Shown here: in pieces, positions 53,251 through 61,048 of the stretch
How the letters are laid out: each line of letters starts with the position of its first letter
How positions within the stretch are numbered: the stretch's first letter is position 1
NCBI GenBank assembly: GCA_963846565.1
Contig: CAWJWL010000005.1
Span: 558,001 to 622,000, forward strand
DNA length: 64,000 nucleotides
Source of the DNA: WHSW01 sp963846565
GTDB lineage: Bacteria; Actinomycetota; Thermoleophilia; Solirubrobacterales; 70-9
Direction: 5' to 3'
Notes under the pieces: generated by a model
What the model saw: the letters and a program-made list of their open reading frames with translations, nothing else
The model's database searches: none
Told to the model about the DNA's origin: nothing
Made by a program: the position numbers and the translations under genes

Positions 53251-53933
53251 GCGTTTCCGGCCCCGGCATCGACCCGCAGCTCCGGGCCCGCCTCGAGCCG
53301 GTCATCGACCTGCTCGCGCTCGATCCCGCCTCGCTGAGCTCGGTCCGCGAGGGGCCCGACGCCTGGAGGGTCCATGTCGCCGACTCCCTCTCCGGGCTCG
53401 ATCTGCTCGGATCGCCGCAGCGAATCGCGGACGTCGGGTCCGGGGCGGGTTTCCCGGGGCTGGTGCTTGCGGCGGCGCTTCCCGAGACTCACGTCGACCT
53501 GATCGAGTCGGTGTCCCGCAAGTGCGACTTCATCACCCGCGCGATCGAGGCGGTCGAGCTCGGGAACGCCGCGGTCGTCCGCCACCGCTCCGAGGAGTGG
53601 GCGGCCAAGCCGGCGCCGGACGGCGGCCGCGAGGCCTACGACGCGGTCACCGCGCGCGCGGTCGGCCGCCTGGCGACGCTCGCCGAGCTCGCCTCGCCCC
53701 TGCTCGTCGAAGGCGGGACGCTCCTCGCCTGGAAGGGTCGGCGCGATCCGGACGAGGAGGCCGAGCTCGAGCGCGCTTCGCCGCGGCTCGCGATGGTGGC
53801 CGAGGAGATTCGCTGGGTCGGGCCCTACGCGGGCTCGGAGAATCGGCACCTGCACCTGCTGCGAAAGTCCGGACCGACCCCCGAGGGGTTGCCGCGCCGG
53901 CCGGGGATGGCGAAGAAGCGCCCGCTCGGGTAG
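53247..53933 (+). CDS. rsmG: 16S rRNA (guanine527-N7)-methyltransferase RsmG, probable CTG start
   Basis: A 228-residue SAM methyltransferase modifying G527 of 16S rRNA. The SAM site IADVGSGAGFPGLVLA, the HVADSL block upstream and RAVGRLATLAELASPLL downstream are diagnostic. No ATG, GTG or TTG lies at the right place. CTG 53247 overlaps the jag stop as CTGA, matching the 4-bp ATGA/GTGA overlaps of the rest of the operon, so a CTG start is likely. The N-terminus is somewhat shorter than usual (WNRxxNLT region not obvious). Confidence 0.88.
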   Translation: MSVSGPGIDPQLRARLEPVIDLLALDPASLSSVREGPDAWRVHVADSLSGLDLLGSPQRIADVGSGAGFPGLVLAAALPETHVDLIESVSRKCDFITRAIEAVELGNAAVVRHRSEEWAAKPAPDGGREAYDAVTARAVGRLATLAELASPLLVEGGTLLAWKGRRDPDEEAELERASPRLAMVAEEIRWVGPYAGSENRHLHLLRKSGPTPEGLPRRPGMAKKRPLG

Positions 53934-54176
53934 CGCCGAGACAGCCGCACTTTGCGGTCAGAACAGTGCCGCCCAGCCGCACCCGCCTGGGTGCCGTCTA
54001 AGGTCGTAGACCGCGGAACCCCAACACCCCTCCGCGCCCGGATGACGCCCCTGACACTTCGCACATCTTCGTCCTCAGTCGCTCGTGTGGCGCTGCCACG
54101 CGTCGCTCCCTGCGTCCTCGATCTGCTCGATCGGGCGCGCCCCCGGGCATGCATGCGCTGGAGTTCCGCGGTCTAG

Positions 54177-54959
54177 ATGGGCGCCGTATACGCGATCGCG
54201 AATCAGAAGGGCGGGGTGGGGAAGACCACGACCGCCGTCAACGTCGCGGCCGCGGCGGCCGCCGGCGGCCGCCAGGTCCTGCTCGTCGACCTCGATCCGC
54301 AGGCCAACGCCACGGTCGCGCTCGGCTTCGATCGCGACCTGAGCCCGTCCGCCTACGACTGTCTCACCGGCGAGCGCTCGGTTGCGGAGTCGGCGCGGCC
54401 CGCCGGCCCGGACAACCTCTGGGTCGTGCCCGCCAACCGCGACCTGGCCGGCGCCAGCGTCGAGCTTCCGCGCATCGACGGATTCGAGCGCCGGCTGCGC
54501 GACGGACTCGGGCCGGTGCGCGAGCGCTTCGGCATCACCCTGCTCGACTGCCCGCCGTCACTGGGTCCGGTGACGGTCAACGCCCTCGCCGCCGCCGACC
54601 GCGTGATCGTCCCGGTGCAGGCCGAGTACCTGGCGCTCGAGGGCCTGGTCCAGTTTCTCGAGACGCTCGAGTTGATCCGCGGCAACCTCAATCCAGCACT
54701 CGTTCTGACCGGGGTGGTGATCACGATGTACGACGAACGGACCCGCCTCGCACACGACGTCGAGGCGGAGCTCCGCCGCCATCTACCCGAACAGGTGTTC
54801 GATACCGTGATCCCGAGAAGCGTCCGCGTCGCCGAAGCGCCGAGCTACGGACTCCCGGTTACCGCGTACGCCCCCGACTCGCGCGGCGCGACCGCGTACC
54901 GGGCCCTCGTCGACGAGCTCGCGCGCCGTGAGGCCGGCGAGGAGGAGCTGGCGGCATGA
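54177..54959 (+). CDS. parA: Chromosome partitioning ATPase ParA (Soj)
   Basis: A 260-residue Walker-type ATPase with the deviant P-loop KGGVGKTTTAVN (signature Lys in KGGVG), the DLDPQANAT switch and the ITLLDCPPSLGPVT motif. It forms the nucleoid gradient that segregates ParB-bound origins. It overlaps parB by 4 bp. The 243-bp region upstream (53934-54176) shows no gene. I found no parS-like site there. Confidence 0.95.
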   Translation: MGAVYAIANQKGGVGKTTTAVNVAAAAAAGGRQVLLVDLDPQANATVALGFDRDLSPSAYDCLTGERSVAESARPAGPDNLWVVPANRDLAGASVELPRIDGFERRLRDGLGPVRERFGITLLDCPPSLGPVTVNALAAADRVIVPVQAEYLALEGLVQFLETLELIRGNLNPALVLTGVVITMYDERTRLAHDVEAELRRHLPEQVFDTVIPRSVRVAEAPSYGLPVTAYAPDSRGATAYRALVDELARREAGEEELAA

Positions 54960-55798
54960 GCCAGCGGCGTGGCATCGGCCGCGGCCTCGCCGCGATCCTG
55001 CCCGAGACCGGAATCGGCGATCCGGCCTACCGGGAGGTTCCAGTGGCGATGATCCGCGCCAACCCGGACCAGCCCCGGCGGAGCTTCGACCCGGAGTCGA
55101 TCTCGGCCCTCGCCGAGTCGATCGCCGAGGCGGGCATCGTCCAGCCGCTGATCGTCCGCCCGCTCCCCGACGGCCGCTACGAGGTCATCGCCGGCGAGCG
55201 CCGCTGGCGCGCGGCGCGCGAGGCCGGGGTCGAGAACGTGCCGGCGCTCGTCCGCGACGAAGACGAGGCGACGCGGATGCAGACGGCGCTGATCGAGAAC
55301 GTCGCCCGAGAGGACCTCAACCCGGTCGACGATGCCCGCGCCTGCGCCGCCTTGGTCGAGGACCTCGGGCTGACGAAGGAGGAGCTGGGCCGCCGCCTCG
55401 GCCGCAGCCGGGTCGCGATCTCGAACCTGATTCGCCTCCTCGACCTCCCAGACGCCGCGCTCGAGTTGCTCGAGAACGGCGAGCTCAGTGAAGGCCATGG
55501 GCGCGCCGTGCTGCAGGCACATGGCGCCGAGGTTCGCGCGGAACTCGCCCGCCACGCGGCCGCCGCGGGCTGGTCCGTGCGCGAGACCGAACGCCGGGCG
55601 AAGAACGCTGCGCCGCGGGCCAAGGTCGTGCCCCATCCGGATCAGGAAGCGATCCTCACCGGCGCCGAGGAGGCGCTCGAGAGGGCGCTCGGCCGCGGCG
55701 TCAAGGTGAAGGCGGCGAGCAAGGGGATCCGCGCCGAGCTCAGCTTCGACTCGATCGACGAGCTCCGCGACTTCGCTCGCGACCTCTACCGCGCCTAG
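54956..55798 (+). CDS. parB: Chromosome partitioning protein ParB
   Basis: A 280-residue CTPase/DNA-binding protein. The N-terminal RGIGRGLAAILP peptide interacts with ParA. The CTP-binding blocks are NPDQPRRSFD, GERRWRAAREAG and ALIENVAREDLNPVDDARA. The central helix-turn-helix reads TKEELGRRLGRSRVAISNLIRLL, and the C-terminus is a dimerisation domain. Its stop overlaps the convergent pdxH stop in CTAG. Confidence 0.95.
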   Translation: MSQRRGIGRGLAAILPETGIGDPAYREVPVAMIRANPDQPRRSFDPESISALAESIAEAGIVQPLIVRPLPDGRYEVIAGERRWRAAREAGVENVPALVRDEDEATRMQTALIENVAREDLNPVDDARACAALVEDLGLTKEELGRRLGRSRVAISNLIRLLDLPDAALELLENGELSEGHGRAVLQAHGAEVRAELARHAAAAGWSVRETERRAKNAAPRAKVVPHPDQEAILTGAEEALERALGRGVKVKAASKGIRAELSFDSIDELRDFARDLYRA

Positions 55799-56412
55799 GG
55801 CGCGAGCCGCTCCAGCTCCCAGCCGTCACTGGTTCGCCGGTAGCGGAACCGGTCATGCAGGCGGCCCACCTGCCCCTGCCAGAACTCGATCGTGTCCGGG
55901 ACGAGGAGATAGCCGCCCCAGTGCGGCGGCCGCTCGACCTCGTCGCCGGCAAAGCGCCGCTCGACCTCGCCGAGGCGTCCGTCGAGCACCGCGCGCGACT
56001 CGATCGGCTGCGACTGTGGCGAAGCCCAGGCGCCGAGCTGTGAGTCGCGAGGTCGGGTCGCGAAGTACGCGTCCGAGTCTGCGTCGGAGAGCGGCTCGAC
56101 CCGACCGCGCACCCGCACCTGCCGGTCGAGTTCTCGCCAGTAGGCGATGATCGCCGCCCTGGGGGACCGGCCGAGCTGTCGCCCCTTCGCCGACTCCCTG
56201 TTCGTGAAGAAGCGGAAGCCGTCCGCGCCGTGACCCTTGAGCAGGACCATCCGGGCGTCGGGCGCCCCGTCCGAATCGACGGTTGCGAGCGTGATCGCGT
56301 CCGCCAGCGGCACCGCCTCCGCCGCGCGCTCCCACCACGCCGCGAACTGGTCGAACGGGTTGGCTGCGAGGTCCTCGTGGTTCAGGCTGGGCATGTCGGG
56401 TCGCCGCGGCAT
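55795..56412 (-). CDS. pdxH: Pyridoxamine 5'-phosphate oxidase
   Basis: An FMN enzyme (about 205 residues) making pyridoxal phosphate. The blocks RMVLLKGHGADGFRFFTNRESAKGRQL, AIIAYWRELDRQVRVRGRVEPL, FATRPRDSQLGAWASPQS and the C-terminal FWQGQVGRLHDRFRYRR contain the FMN- and substrate-binding residues of PdxH. ATG 56412 is taken; ATG 56394 would remove six residues. It is tail-to-tail with parB. Confidence 0.93.
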   Translation of the reverse strand: MPRRPDMPSLNHEDLAANPFDQFAAWWERAAEAVPLADAITLATVDSDGAPDARMVLLKGHGADGFRFFTNRESAKGRQLGRSPRAAIIAYWRELDRQVRVRGRVEPLSDADSDAYFATRPRDSQLGAWASPQSQPIESRAVLDGRLGEVERRFAGDEVERPPHWGGYLLVPDTIEFWQGQVGRLHDRFRYRRTSDGWELERLAP

Positions 56413-56488
56413 GCCCAGAGGATGACCGCATGTAACGACGGCTCGCGCCGGCGGACCTACGGTCGCCACCAACCAACAAGGAGGAGCG

Positions 56489-56791
56489 ATGCTGGTCGCA
56501 CTCACCGTTCGCAAGTTGAAGGCGGGCGCCGCCGAGGACTTCCTCGGGCGTTTCGTCCCCCGAGAGGATGAGGAGCCGCCGCCCGGGTGGAAGCGCTTCT
56601 ACGGCATCCGCAGCACGTCCGACCCGGACGAGGTGATCACGTTCGGCTTCTTCGACGGCACGCTCGAGGAGCTCAACGCGAGCCAGTCGACGAGCAACTT
56701 CGACGAGCGCAAGGAAGCGATCGCGGACCTCGTCGAGGAGGTCAAGGTAAACGGCGTCTACGAGCTCGTGGCCCAACGCGACCTCGGCTGA
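56489..56791 (+). CDS. Small protein of probable dimeric alpha-beta-barrel (ABM-like) fold
   Basis: A 100-residue protein preceded by a good ribosome site (AAGGAGGAGCG, then ATG). The pattern of one strand (LVALTVRKLKAG), helix (EDFLGRF), strand (FYGIRST), strand (EVITFGFFDG), helix (LEELNASQ) suggests the antibiotic-biosynthesis-monooxygenase/dimeric barrel fold. No cofactor or catalytic residue is evident, so the function is unknown. Confidence 0.7.
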   Translation: MLVALTVRKLKAGAAEDFLGRFVPREDEEPPPGWKRFYGIRSTSDPDEVITFGFFDGTLEELNASQSTSNFDERKEAIADLVEEVKVNGVYELVAQRDLG

Positions 56792-56821
56792 CCCGAATCG
56801 GACGAAGCGCGGGCGAGTTCC

Positions 56822-56827
56822 TAGAAT
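56822..56827 (+). promoter_or_regulatory. -10 box of tRNA-Ile
   Basis: TAGAAT ends 9 bp before the mature tRNA 5' end, placing the start of transcription a few bases before G1. No clear -35 box is seen. Confidence 0.4.
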
Positions 56828-56836
56828 GGCCCGCGC

Positions 56837-56910
56837 GGGCGATTAGCTCAGTTGGTTAGAGCGCGTCTCTGATAAGGACGAGGTCCGTGGTTCGAGTCCA
56901 CGATCGCCCA
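56837..56910 (+). tRNA. tRNA-Ile (anticodon GAU)
   Basis: A 74-nt cloverleaf. The acceptor stem GGGCGAT pairs with ATCGCCC. The D arm is AGCTCAGTTGGTTAGAGC, the anticodon loop reads CTGATAA with anticodon GAT, and the T arm holds GGTTCGAGTCC. The terminal CCA is not encoded directly (the bases after the discriminator A are TCC). It reads AUC/AUU codons. Confidence 0.97.
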
Positions 56911-56941
56911 TCCACACCACCGGATAGAGTGCCCCGCCCCG

Positions 56942-57367
56942 ATGGCCACCGTTCACGTCACGCATGACTTCTCCGCGCCGGTAGAGCGCGTGTTCGACTA
57001 CCTCTCCGAACACGAGAACCTGGGCATCCTGTTCTCGCCGATGCGCGTCGAGCGAGCCGGCGACGGCGACACCGAGCGCAACGGAGTTGGCTCGGCCCGC
57101 AAGCTCAGTCTCGGCGGCATCGCACCATTCGTGGAGACGGTCACCGCCGTCGTCCCGAACGAGCGGATCGAGTACAAGATCACGAAGGGCTCGCCGCTCC
57201 GCCATCACTACGCGGTGATGGCCTTCGCGGCCAGCCCCGCGGGCGGCACCCACCTGGACTACACGATCACGCTCGAGGCGCCTGTGCCCGGAATGGCGTC
57301 GGCGATCGCCGCCATCCTCCGATCGCGGATCAGCGGCGGTCTCGAGCGCGCCGACGCGCAGCTCTGA
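56942..57367 (+). CDS. SRPBCC family (polyketide cyclase/START-like) protein
   Basis: A 141-residue protein with the START/Bet v 1-like fold: TVHVTHDFSAPVERVFDYLSEHENL at the N-terminus, a central run of strands (FVETVTAVVPNERIEYKI, THLDYTITLEAP) and a C-terminal helix ending SGGLERADAQL. The family binds hydrophobic ligands or catalyses cyclisation. The ligand is unknown. It starts 31 bp after the tRNA gene. Confidence 0.82.
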   Translation: MATVHVTHDFSAPVERVFDYLSEHENLGILFSPMRVERAGDGDTERNGVGSARKLSLGGIAPFVETVTAVVPNERIEYKITKGSPLRHHYAVMAFAASPAGGTHLDYTITLEAPVPGMASAIAAILRSRISGGLERADAQL

Positions 57368-57402
57368 GCCCGACCCCGCACGGGAGGGGCGGGACCCACA
57401 CC

Positions 57403-57408
57403 TATAAT
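57403..57408 (+). promoter_or_regulatory. -10 box upstream of the BFN nuclease gene
   Basis: A consensus TATAAT, 40 bp before the ATG of the BFN gene. The -35 region is GC-rich without a clear hexamer. Confidence 0.45.
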
Positions 57409-57448
57409 CGGTCGTCGCGAGCCAACGACGCGGTCCCTCGAACTCTCT

Positions 57449-57940
57449 ATGCAGCAGATGCAGATCTATGGCGTCAGCTTTGACATGGTCGGCAAGCAGC
57501 CGATCGTGCTGCTGAAGACCGTCGACGGGAACCGCTTCCTGCCGATCTGGATCGGGCATCCAGAGGCGGCGGCGATCCTGATGAAGCTTCAGGGGGCACA
57601 GACGCCGCGGCCGATGACGCACGACCTGCTCAACGACCTGCTCGAGCAGCTCGAGGCCAAGTGCGAGCGCGTCTCGGTCACCGAGCTTCGCGACAACACC
57701 TTCTACGCCTCGATCACGATCTCGGTCAACGGTTCGGAGATCGAGATCGATTCGCGCCCGTCGGATGCGATTGCGCTTGCCGTCCGGTGCCAGGCGCCGA
57801 TCTTTGCCGCCGAGGAGGTGATCGAGGAATCGTCGATCGAGTTCGAACACGAGGTCGAGGACCAGGAGGAGGTCGTCGAGCGGTTCAAGGACTTCCTCGA
57901 CGAGGTCACCCCCGAGGACTTCGCCTCCGGCGAGTCCTGA
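57449..57940 (+). CDS. Bifunctional nuclease family (DUF151/BFN) protein
   Basis: A 163-residue DUF151 domain protein. LLKTVDGNRFLPIWIGHPEAAAI, RPMTHDLLNDLLEQL, FYASITISVNG and IDSRPSDAIALAVRCQAPIFAAEEV are the four conserved blocks. Some members cleave DNA and RNA, hence the name, but bacterial roles are unclear. The acidic C-terminal tail (EDQEEVVERFKDFLDEV) is typical. A diverged hairpin element begins 2 bp after its stop. Confidence 0.92.
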   Translation: MQQMQIYGVSFDMVGKQPIVLLKTVDGNRFLPIWIGHPEAAAILMKLQGAQTPRPMTHDLLNDLLEQLEAKCERVSVTELRDNTFYASITISVNGSEIEIDSRPSDAIALAVRCQAPIFAAEEVIEESSIEFEHEVEDQEEVVERFKDFLDEVTPEDFASGES

Positions 57941-57942
57941 AC

Positions 57943-57995
57943 ACCGACCGTTCCGAAAATGTGCTCCGCTTCGTGTCCGCCATTCTCGGGTCAGG
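57943..57995 (+). repeat. Hairpin element, diverged copy 8 (downstream of the BFN gene)
   Basis: The ends ACCGACCGTTCCG and CGGGTCAG and the core CTCCGCTTCGTGTCCG are kept, whereas the stem arms differ from other copies: CCGAAAATG (57953-57961) pairs with CATTCTCGG (57981-57989) with one mismatch. It lies in the 149-bp gap before the convergent ddl gene; nothing else is seen in that gap. Confidence 0.68.
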
Positions 57996-58089
57996 CGCAC
58001 GGCGGCTGGGCTGGGGGAGGGCACGAGTAGGGATCCCCGAGGGTCATCCCCAATAGACGGAACGCGGTCTCGCAGGCACGATCGGCCGG

Positions 58090-59106
58090 TCACCCCCTAT
58101 CGACTGACGTCCCGCGCAAAGCCGGCCTGACGGCTGACCCGGCCGCCCCCGGAGGCGGAGCCGAGGAGGCGGGCGGAACGTTGCTTGTTCTGTCCAAGGC
58201 CAGCTCGATGATCCTCTCGCACAGCCGCTCGAAGCTCATCCCGGCGGCCTCAGCGGCCATCGGCAGGAGCGAGGTGTCGGTGAGCCCCGGGACGGCGTTC
58301 GCCTCGAGGACCTGAGGGCCTTCGTCGCCGACGATCAGGTCGACGCGGGCGAAGCCGTCGAAGCCGAGCGCGTCCCAGGTCCGCAGGGCGGCCTCGATCA
58401 CGAGCCCCTCCGCCGCCCCGAGGTCGGCCGGGCACACGTACTCGGTGCGGCCGATCTCGTAGCGGGCGGCGTAGGAGAAGCCCCCCTCGCCGAGCGGCTT
58501 CGCCTCCACCGTCGGCAGGGCGATGCCGCCGAGCAGCGAGACCGCGACCTCGCGGCCCTCGATATGGCGCTCGAGCAGCACCCGGTCGTCGTAGGAGAAC
58601 GCGGCGATCAGCGCCTCGGGGACCTCGTCGGGTCCGGCCACGATCTGGACCCCGAGTGACGATCCCCCCGAGGCCGGCTTGACGACCAGTGGGAAGCCGA
58701 GCTCGGCGTAGATCTCCTCGAGCGCGTCGGCGGCGCCCAGCTCGCGGAACGCGACCGCGTTGAAGGCGGCGAACTCGGGTGTCGCGACCTCCGCGGTGAC
58801 GAGCCGGTGCTTGGCCGTGACCTTGTCGATCGAGCCGATGCAGGCGGCGACTCCCGGGCCGGTATAGGGAATCCCGAGGATCTCGAGGAGCTCCTGAACC
58901 GTCCCGTCCTCGCCCCCGGTCCCGTGGAGCGCGATGAACGCGACCTCGGGGCGTTCCTCCTTCAGCGTTCCGACGAGGCCGCCGCCGACGTCGATCGAGA
59001 CGACCTCGTGCCCCAGCGCGCCCAGCGCATCCTCGACCCGGGCCCCCGAGCGCATCGAGACCTGCCGTTCCAGCCCCGAGCCGCCCTTGAGAACCGCGAC
59101 CTTCAT
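58090..59106 (-). CDS. D-alanine--D-alanine ligase family protein (second copy) with element-derived tail
   Basis: A 338-residue ATP-grasp ligase. The N-terminus VAVLKGGSGLERQVSMRSG, IALHGTGGEDGTVQELLEILGIPYTGPG, KPASGGSSLGVQIV and EANAVPGLTDTSLLPMAAEAAG fit Ddl-type enzymes. The HGTGGEDG block differs slightly from the HGPxGEDG of the copy at 25.1 kb, so substrate preference could differ (D-Ala-D-Ala or another dipeptide). From about residue 308 the tail SNVPPASSAPPPGAAGSA is coded by a hairpin element, followed by 13 further residues. It overlaps the aminotransferase gene by 4 bp. Confidence 0.88.
   Translation of the reverse strand: MKVAVLKGGSGLERQVSMRSGARVEDALGALGHEVVSIDVGGGLVGTLKEERPEVAFIALHGTGGEDGTVQELLEILGIPYTGPGVAACIGSIDKVTAKHRLVTAEVATPEFAAFNAVAFRELGAADALEEIYAELGFPLVVKPASGGSSLGVQIVAGPDEVPEALIAAFSYDDRVLLERHIEGREVAVSLLGGIALPTVEAKPLGEGGFSYAARYEIGRTEYVCPADLGAAEGLVIEAALRTWDALGFDGFARVDLIVGDEGPQVLEANAVPGLTDTSLLPMAAEAAGMSFERLCERIIELALDRTSNVPPASSAPPPGAAGSAVRPALRGTSVDRG
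58133..58184 (-). repeat. Hairpin element, copy 5 (3' end of second ddl gene)
   Basis: A near-canonical 52-bp copy on the minus strand (one core base differs, GGCGGAGCC instead of GGCGAAGCC on the plus strand), in frame as the C-terminal tail of the ligase. Confidence 0.9.
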
Positions 59107-60530
59107 TCCACGCTTCGGCGGAAGGGGAGGACGTCACCTTGAATACCGAACGTTCCGCTCGCCTCCTCGGCTTCGCCTCCGGGGGCGGCCGGGTCAGCCG
59201 CCGGGACGGGCAGCTTGTGCTCCCCGGTGATCGATTCGTAGAGCTCGACCTGCTCGTTGATGACCTTGCCGATTCGTCGGATGCCCTCGACGATCTCATC
59301 CGCGTTCGAAGCGGAGAAGTTGAGACGCATGTCCGAGCCGCCGCGGCCATCCGTGAAGGCGGCGGCGCCGGGCACGAACGCGACGTTCTCGCGCAAAGCC
59401 TTCGCCAGCAGGTCGGTCGTGTCGATGTAGGACGGCAGCGTCGCCCAGAGGAAGAGTCCGCCCTCGGGGACCGACCAAGTCGCGCCGGCGGGGAAGTGGC
59501 GCTCGAGTGAGTCGAGCATCGCGTCGCGCCGCTCGCGATAGATCCCGCGAAGACTCTCGACGTACTCGCGCCAGCGGCCCTCGGCGAAGTACTCACGGAC
59601 GAAGAACTGCGTCAGGGTCGAGGTGCACAGGTCGGACGCCTGCTTGCCGAGGACGATCTTCTCCATCACAGGCGGCGGCGCGCAGAGCCAGCCGAGCCGG
59701 ATCCCCGGGGAGAGGATCTTCGAGAGCGTTCCGAGGTAGAGGACGTAATCGCCGCCATCCAGCTTGTAGAGCGGATCCTCGGCCTCGCCCTCGTAGCGAA
59801 GGAGGCCGTAGGGGTTGTCCTCGACGACGAGGAGCTCGCGCTCGCGCGCGAGCTCGACCAGCGCCACCCGGCGCTCCGCCGACATCGTCACGCCGGCGGG
59901 GTTCTGGAACGTGGGCACGGAGTAGACGAACTTCGGCGTCCGCCCCTCGGCGTCGAGCCGGTCGACGAGCTGCGCGAGCTCGTCGACCCGCATTCCGTCT
60001 TCGTCGATTCCGACCTGGATCGTCTCCGCCTCATACGAGCAGAACGTCGGCACGGCGCCGGGATAGGTCGGGCCCTCGCAGATGATCACGTCCCCGGGGT
60101 CGACGAACGTCTTCACGACGAGGTCGATTGCCTGTTGGCCGCCGGTCGTGATGATCACGTCGTCGGGGTCGGGATCCATCCCCTCGGCGCGCATCACCTC
60201 GCGGACGCACTGCTTCGTCTCCGCGAAGCCCTCGGTCGGCCCGTACTGGAGGGCCTCAGCGGAGGACTCCTGCGCAATCCGCGTCATCTGCGCGGCGAAG
60301 CTCTGCGGCGGAAAGGTCGATGTGTCGGGCAGGCCGCCCGCGAGCGAGATCACCTCGGGCCGTGCGGTGATCTCCATCATGTCCCGCATCGCAGAGGAAC
60401 GCATCACCCCGGTGCGCGCGGCGAACAGACGGGCGTAGCGCTCGAGGTCGCGCGCCGTAGTGTGGGCGCGGCGGTGGCGCGGTGCCTCCACCCGCCGCCC
60501 CGTGGCTTCGTGATCGTGCGGCTCGGCCAT
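59103..60530 (-). CDS. PLP-dependent aminotransferase (class I/II, LysN/MocR-like fold) with element-derived tail
   Basis: About 475 residues. The fold-type I blocks are ISLAGGLPDTSTFP, LQYGPTEGFAETKQ, ITTGGQQAIDLV, YSVPTFQNPAGVTMS and VVEDNPYGLLRYEG; LGTLSKILSPGIRLGW holds the PLP lysine, and LNFSASNADEIVEGI ends the domain. It resembles 2-aminoadipate/aromatic transaminases; the substrate is not certain. Near the C-terminus ADPAAPGGEAEEASGTFG is coded by a hairpin element read in the opposite sense to the other in-gene copies. ATG 60530 is preferred to 60548. Confidence 0.9.
   Translation of the reverse strand: MAEPHDHEATGRRVEAPRHRRAHTTARDLERYARLFAARTGVMRSSAMRDMMEITARPEVISLAGGLPDTSTFPPQSFAAQMTRIAQESSAEALQYGPTEGFAETKQCVREVMRAEGMDPDPDDVIITTGGQQAIDLVVKTFVDPGDVIICEGPTYPGAVPTFCSYEAETIQVGIDEDGMRVDELAQLVDRLDAEGRTPKFVYSVPTFQNPAGVTMSAERRVALVELARERELLVVEDNPYGLLRYEGEAEDPLYKLDGGDYVLYLGTLSKILSPGIRLGWLCAPPPVMEKIVLGKQASDLCTSTLTQFFVREYFAEGRWREYVESLRGIYRERRDAMLDSLERHFPAGATWSVPEGGLFLWATLPSYIDTTDLLAKALRENVAFVPGAAAFTDGRGGSDMRLNFSASNADEIVEGIRRIGKVINEQVELYESITGEHKLPVPAADPAAPGGEAEEASGTFGIQGDVLPFRRSVE
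59147..59198 (+). repeat. Hairpin element, copy 6 (3' end of the aminotransferase gene, antisense to it)
   Basis: A 52-bp copy whose canonical orientation is on the plus strand, against the gene. It still has no stop codon on the minus strand and is read through, giving an acidic Gly/Ala/Glu peptide. Confidence 0.9.
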
Positions 60531-60616
60531 CGAGTCAGTCTTGCGCACGGATGCGCCCGGCGCGTTGCGTTCGCGGCATGCGCCCGGGGGCTTTCAGCCT
60601 CTAGCCTGCCCAGCCG

Positions 60617-61048
60617 ATGGACCTCTTCCTCGCAGGCTGCCAGGGCCTCGGCCTTGCCCTCGCTGTCGGCATCTTCGCCGGCGCCTCCGCCCGTCGCGAT
60701 TCGATCGGCTGGATCCTGCTCGCCGTCGCGGCGCTCGGTGGCGCTGCCCTTTGGGGGATGTCACTCGCCCAGGAAGACCATCCCGCCTGGCCGGGGTGGC
60801 CCGTGGGGGCGATCTTCGCCTGGTTTGCCTTCACGGTCTCGCGCGATGTCGCCGAGGGCGCGGCGGCACGTGACGGTGGCGCCGGCGCCTCCGGCTTGCT
60901 GATCGCCGTTGCGGCCCTCGCCCTCGCGGGCCTCTCGCTGCTGGTCCCGCCGATCTCTCTTCTCGCCCTCGCCGGCCTCGGCTGGCTCGCCCTCTCCCGG
61001 CGCCGGCGATCGTCGCGCAAGTACGAGGGCCTCCGGACCCTGCGGTGA
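60617..61048 (+). CDS. Small polytopic membrane protein (DUF4126-like)
   Basis: A 143-residue protein with four or five hydrophobic helices. The start MDLFLAGCQGLGLALAVGIFAGA resembles DUF4126 family membrane proteins, but the similarity is only suggestive. The C-terminus is basic (RRRRSSRKYEG). It starts a plus-strand run of four overlapping genes and overlaps the phosphodiesterase gene by 4 bp (GTGA). Function unknown. Confidence 0.72.
   Translation: MDLFLAGCQGLGLALAVGIFAGASARRDSIGWILLAVAALGGAALWGMSLAQEDHPAWPGWPVGAIFAWFAFTVSRDVAEGAAARDGGAGASGLLIAVAALALAGLSLLVPPISLLALAGLGWLALSRRRRSSRKYEGLRTLR

Noticed and set aside
53934..54176. Possible parS site upstream of parA
   Set aside because: I found no sequence close to the TGTTTCAC/GTGAAACA consensus in this gap.
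56788..56800. GGCTGACCCGAATCGG after the ABM-like gene, matching one end of the element
   Set aside because: No core and no opposite end follow. The match is probably a chance stop-codon context.
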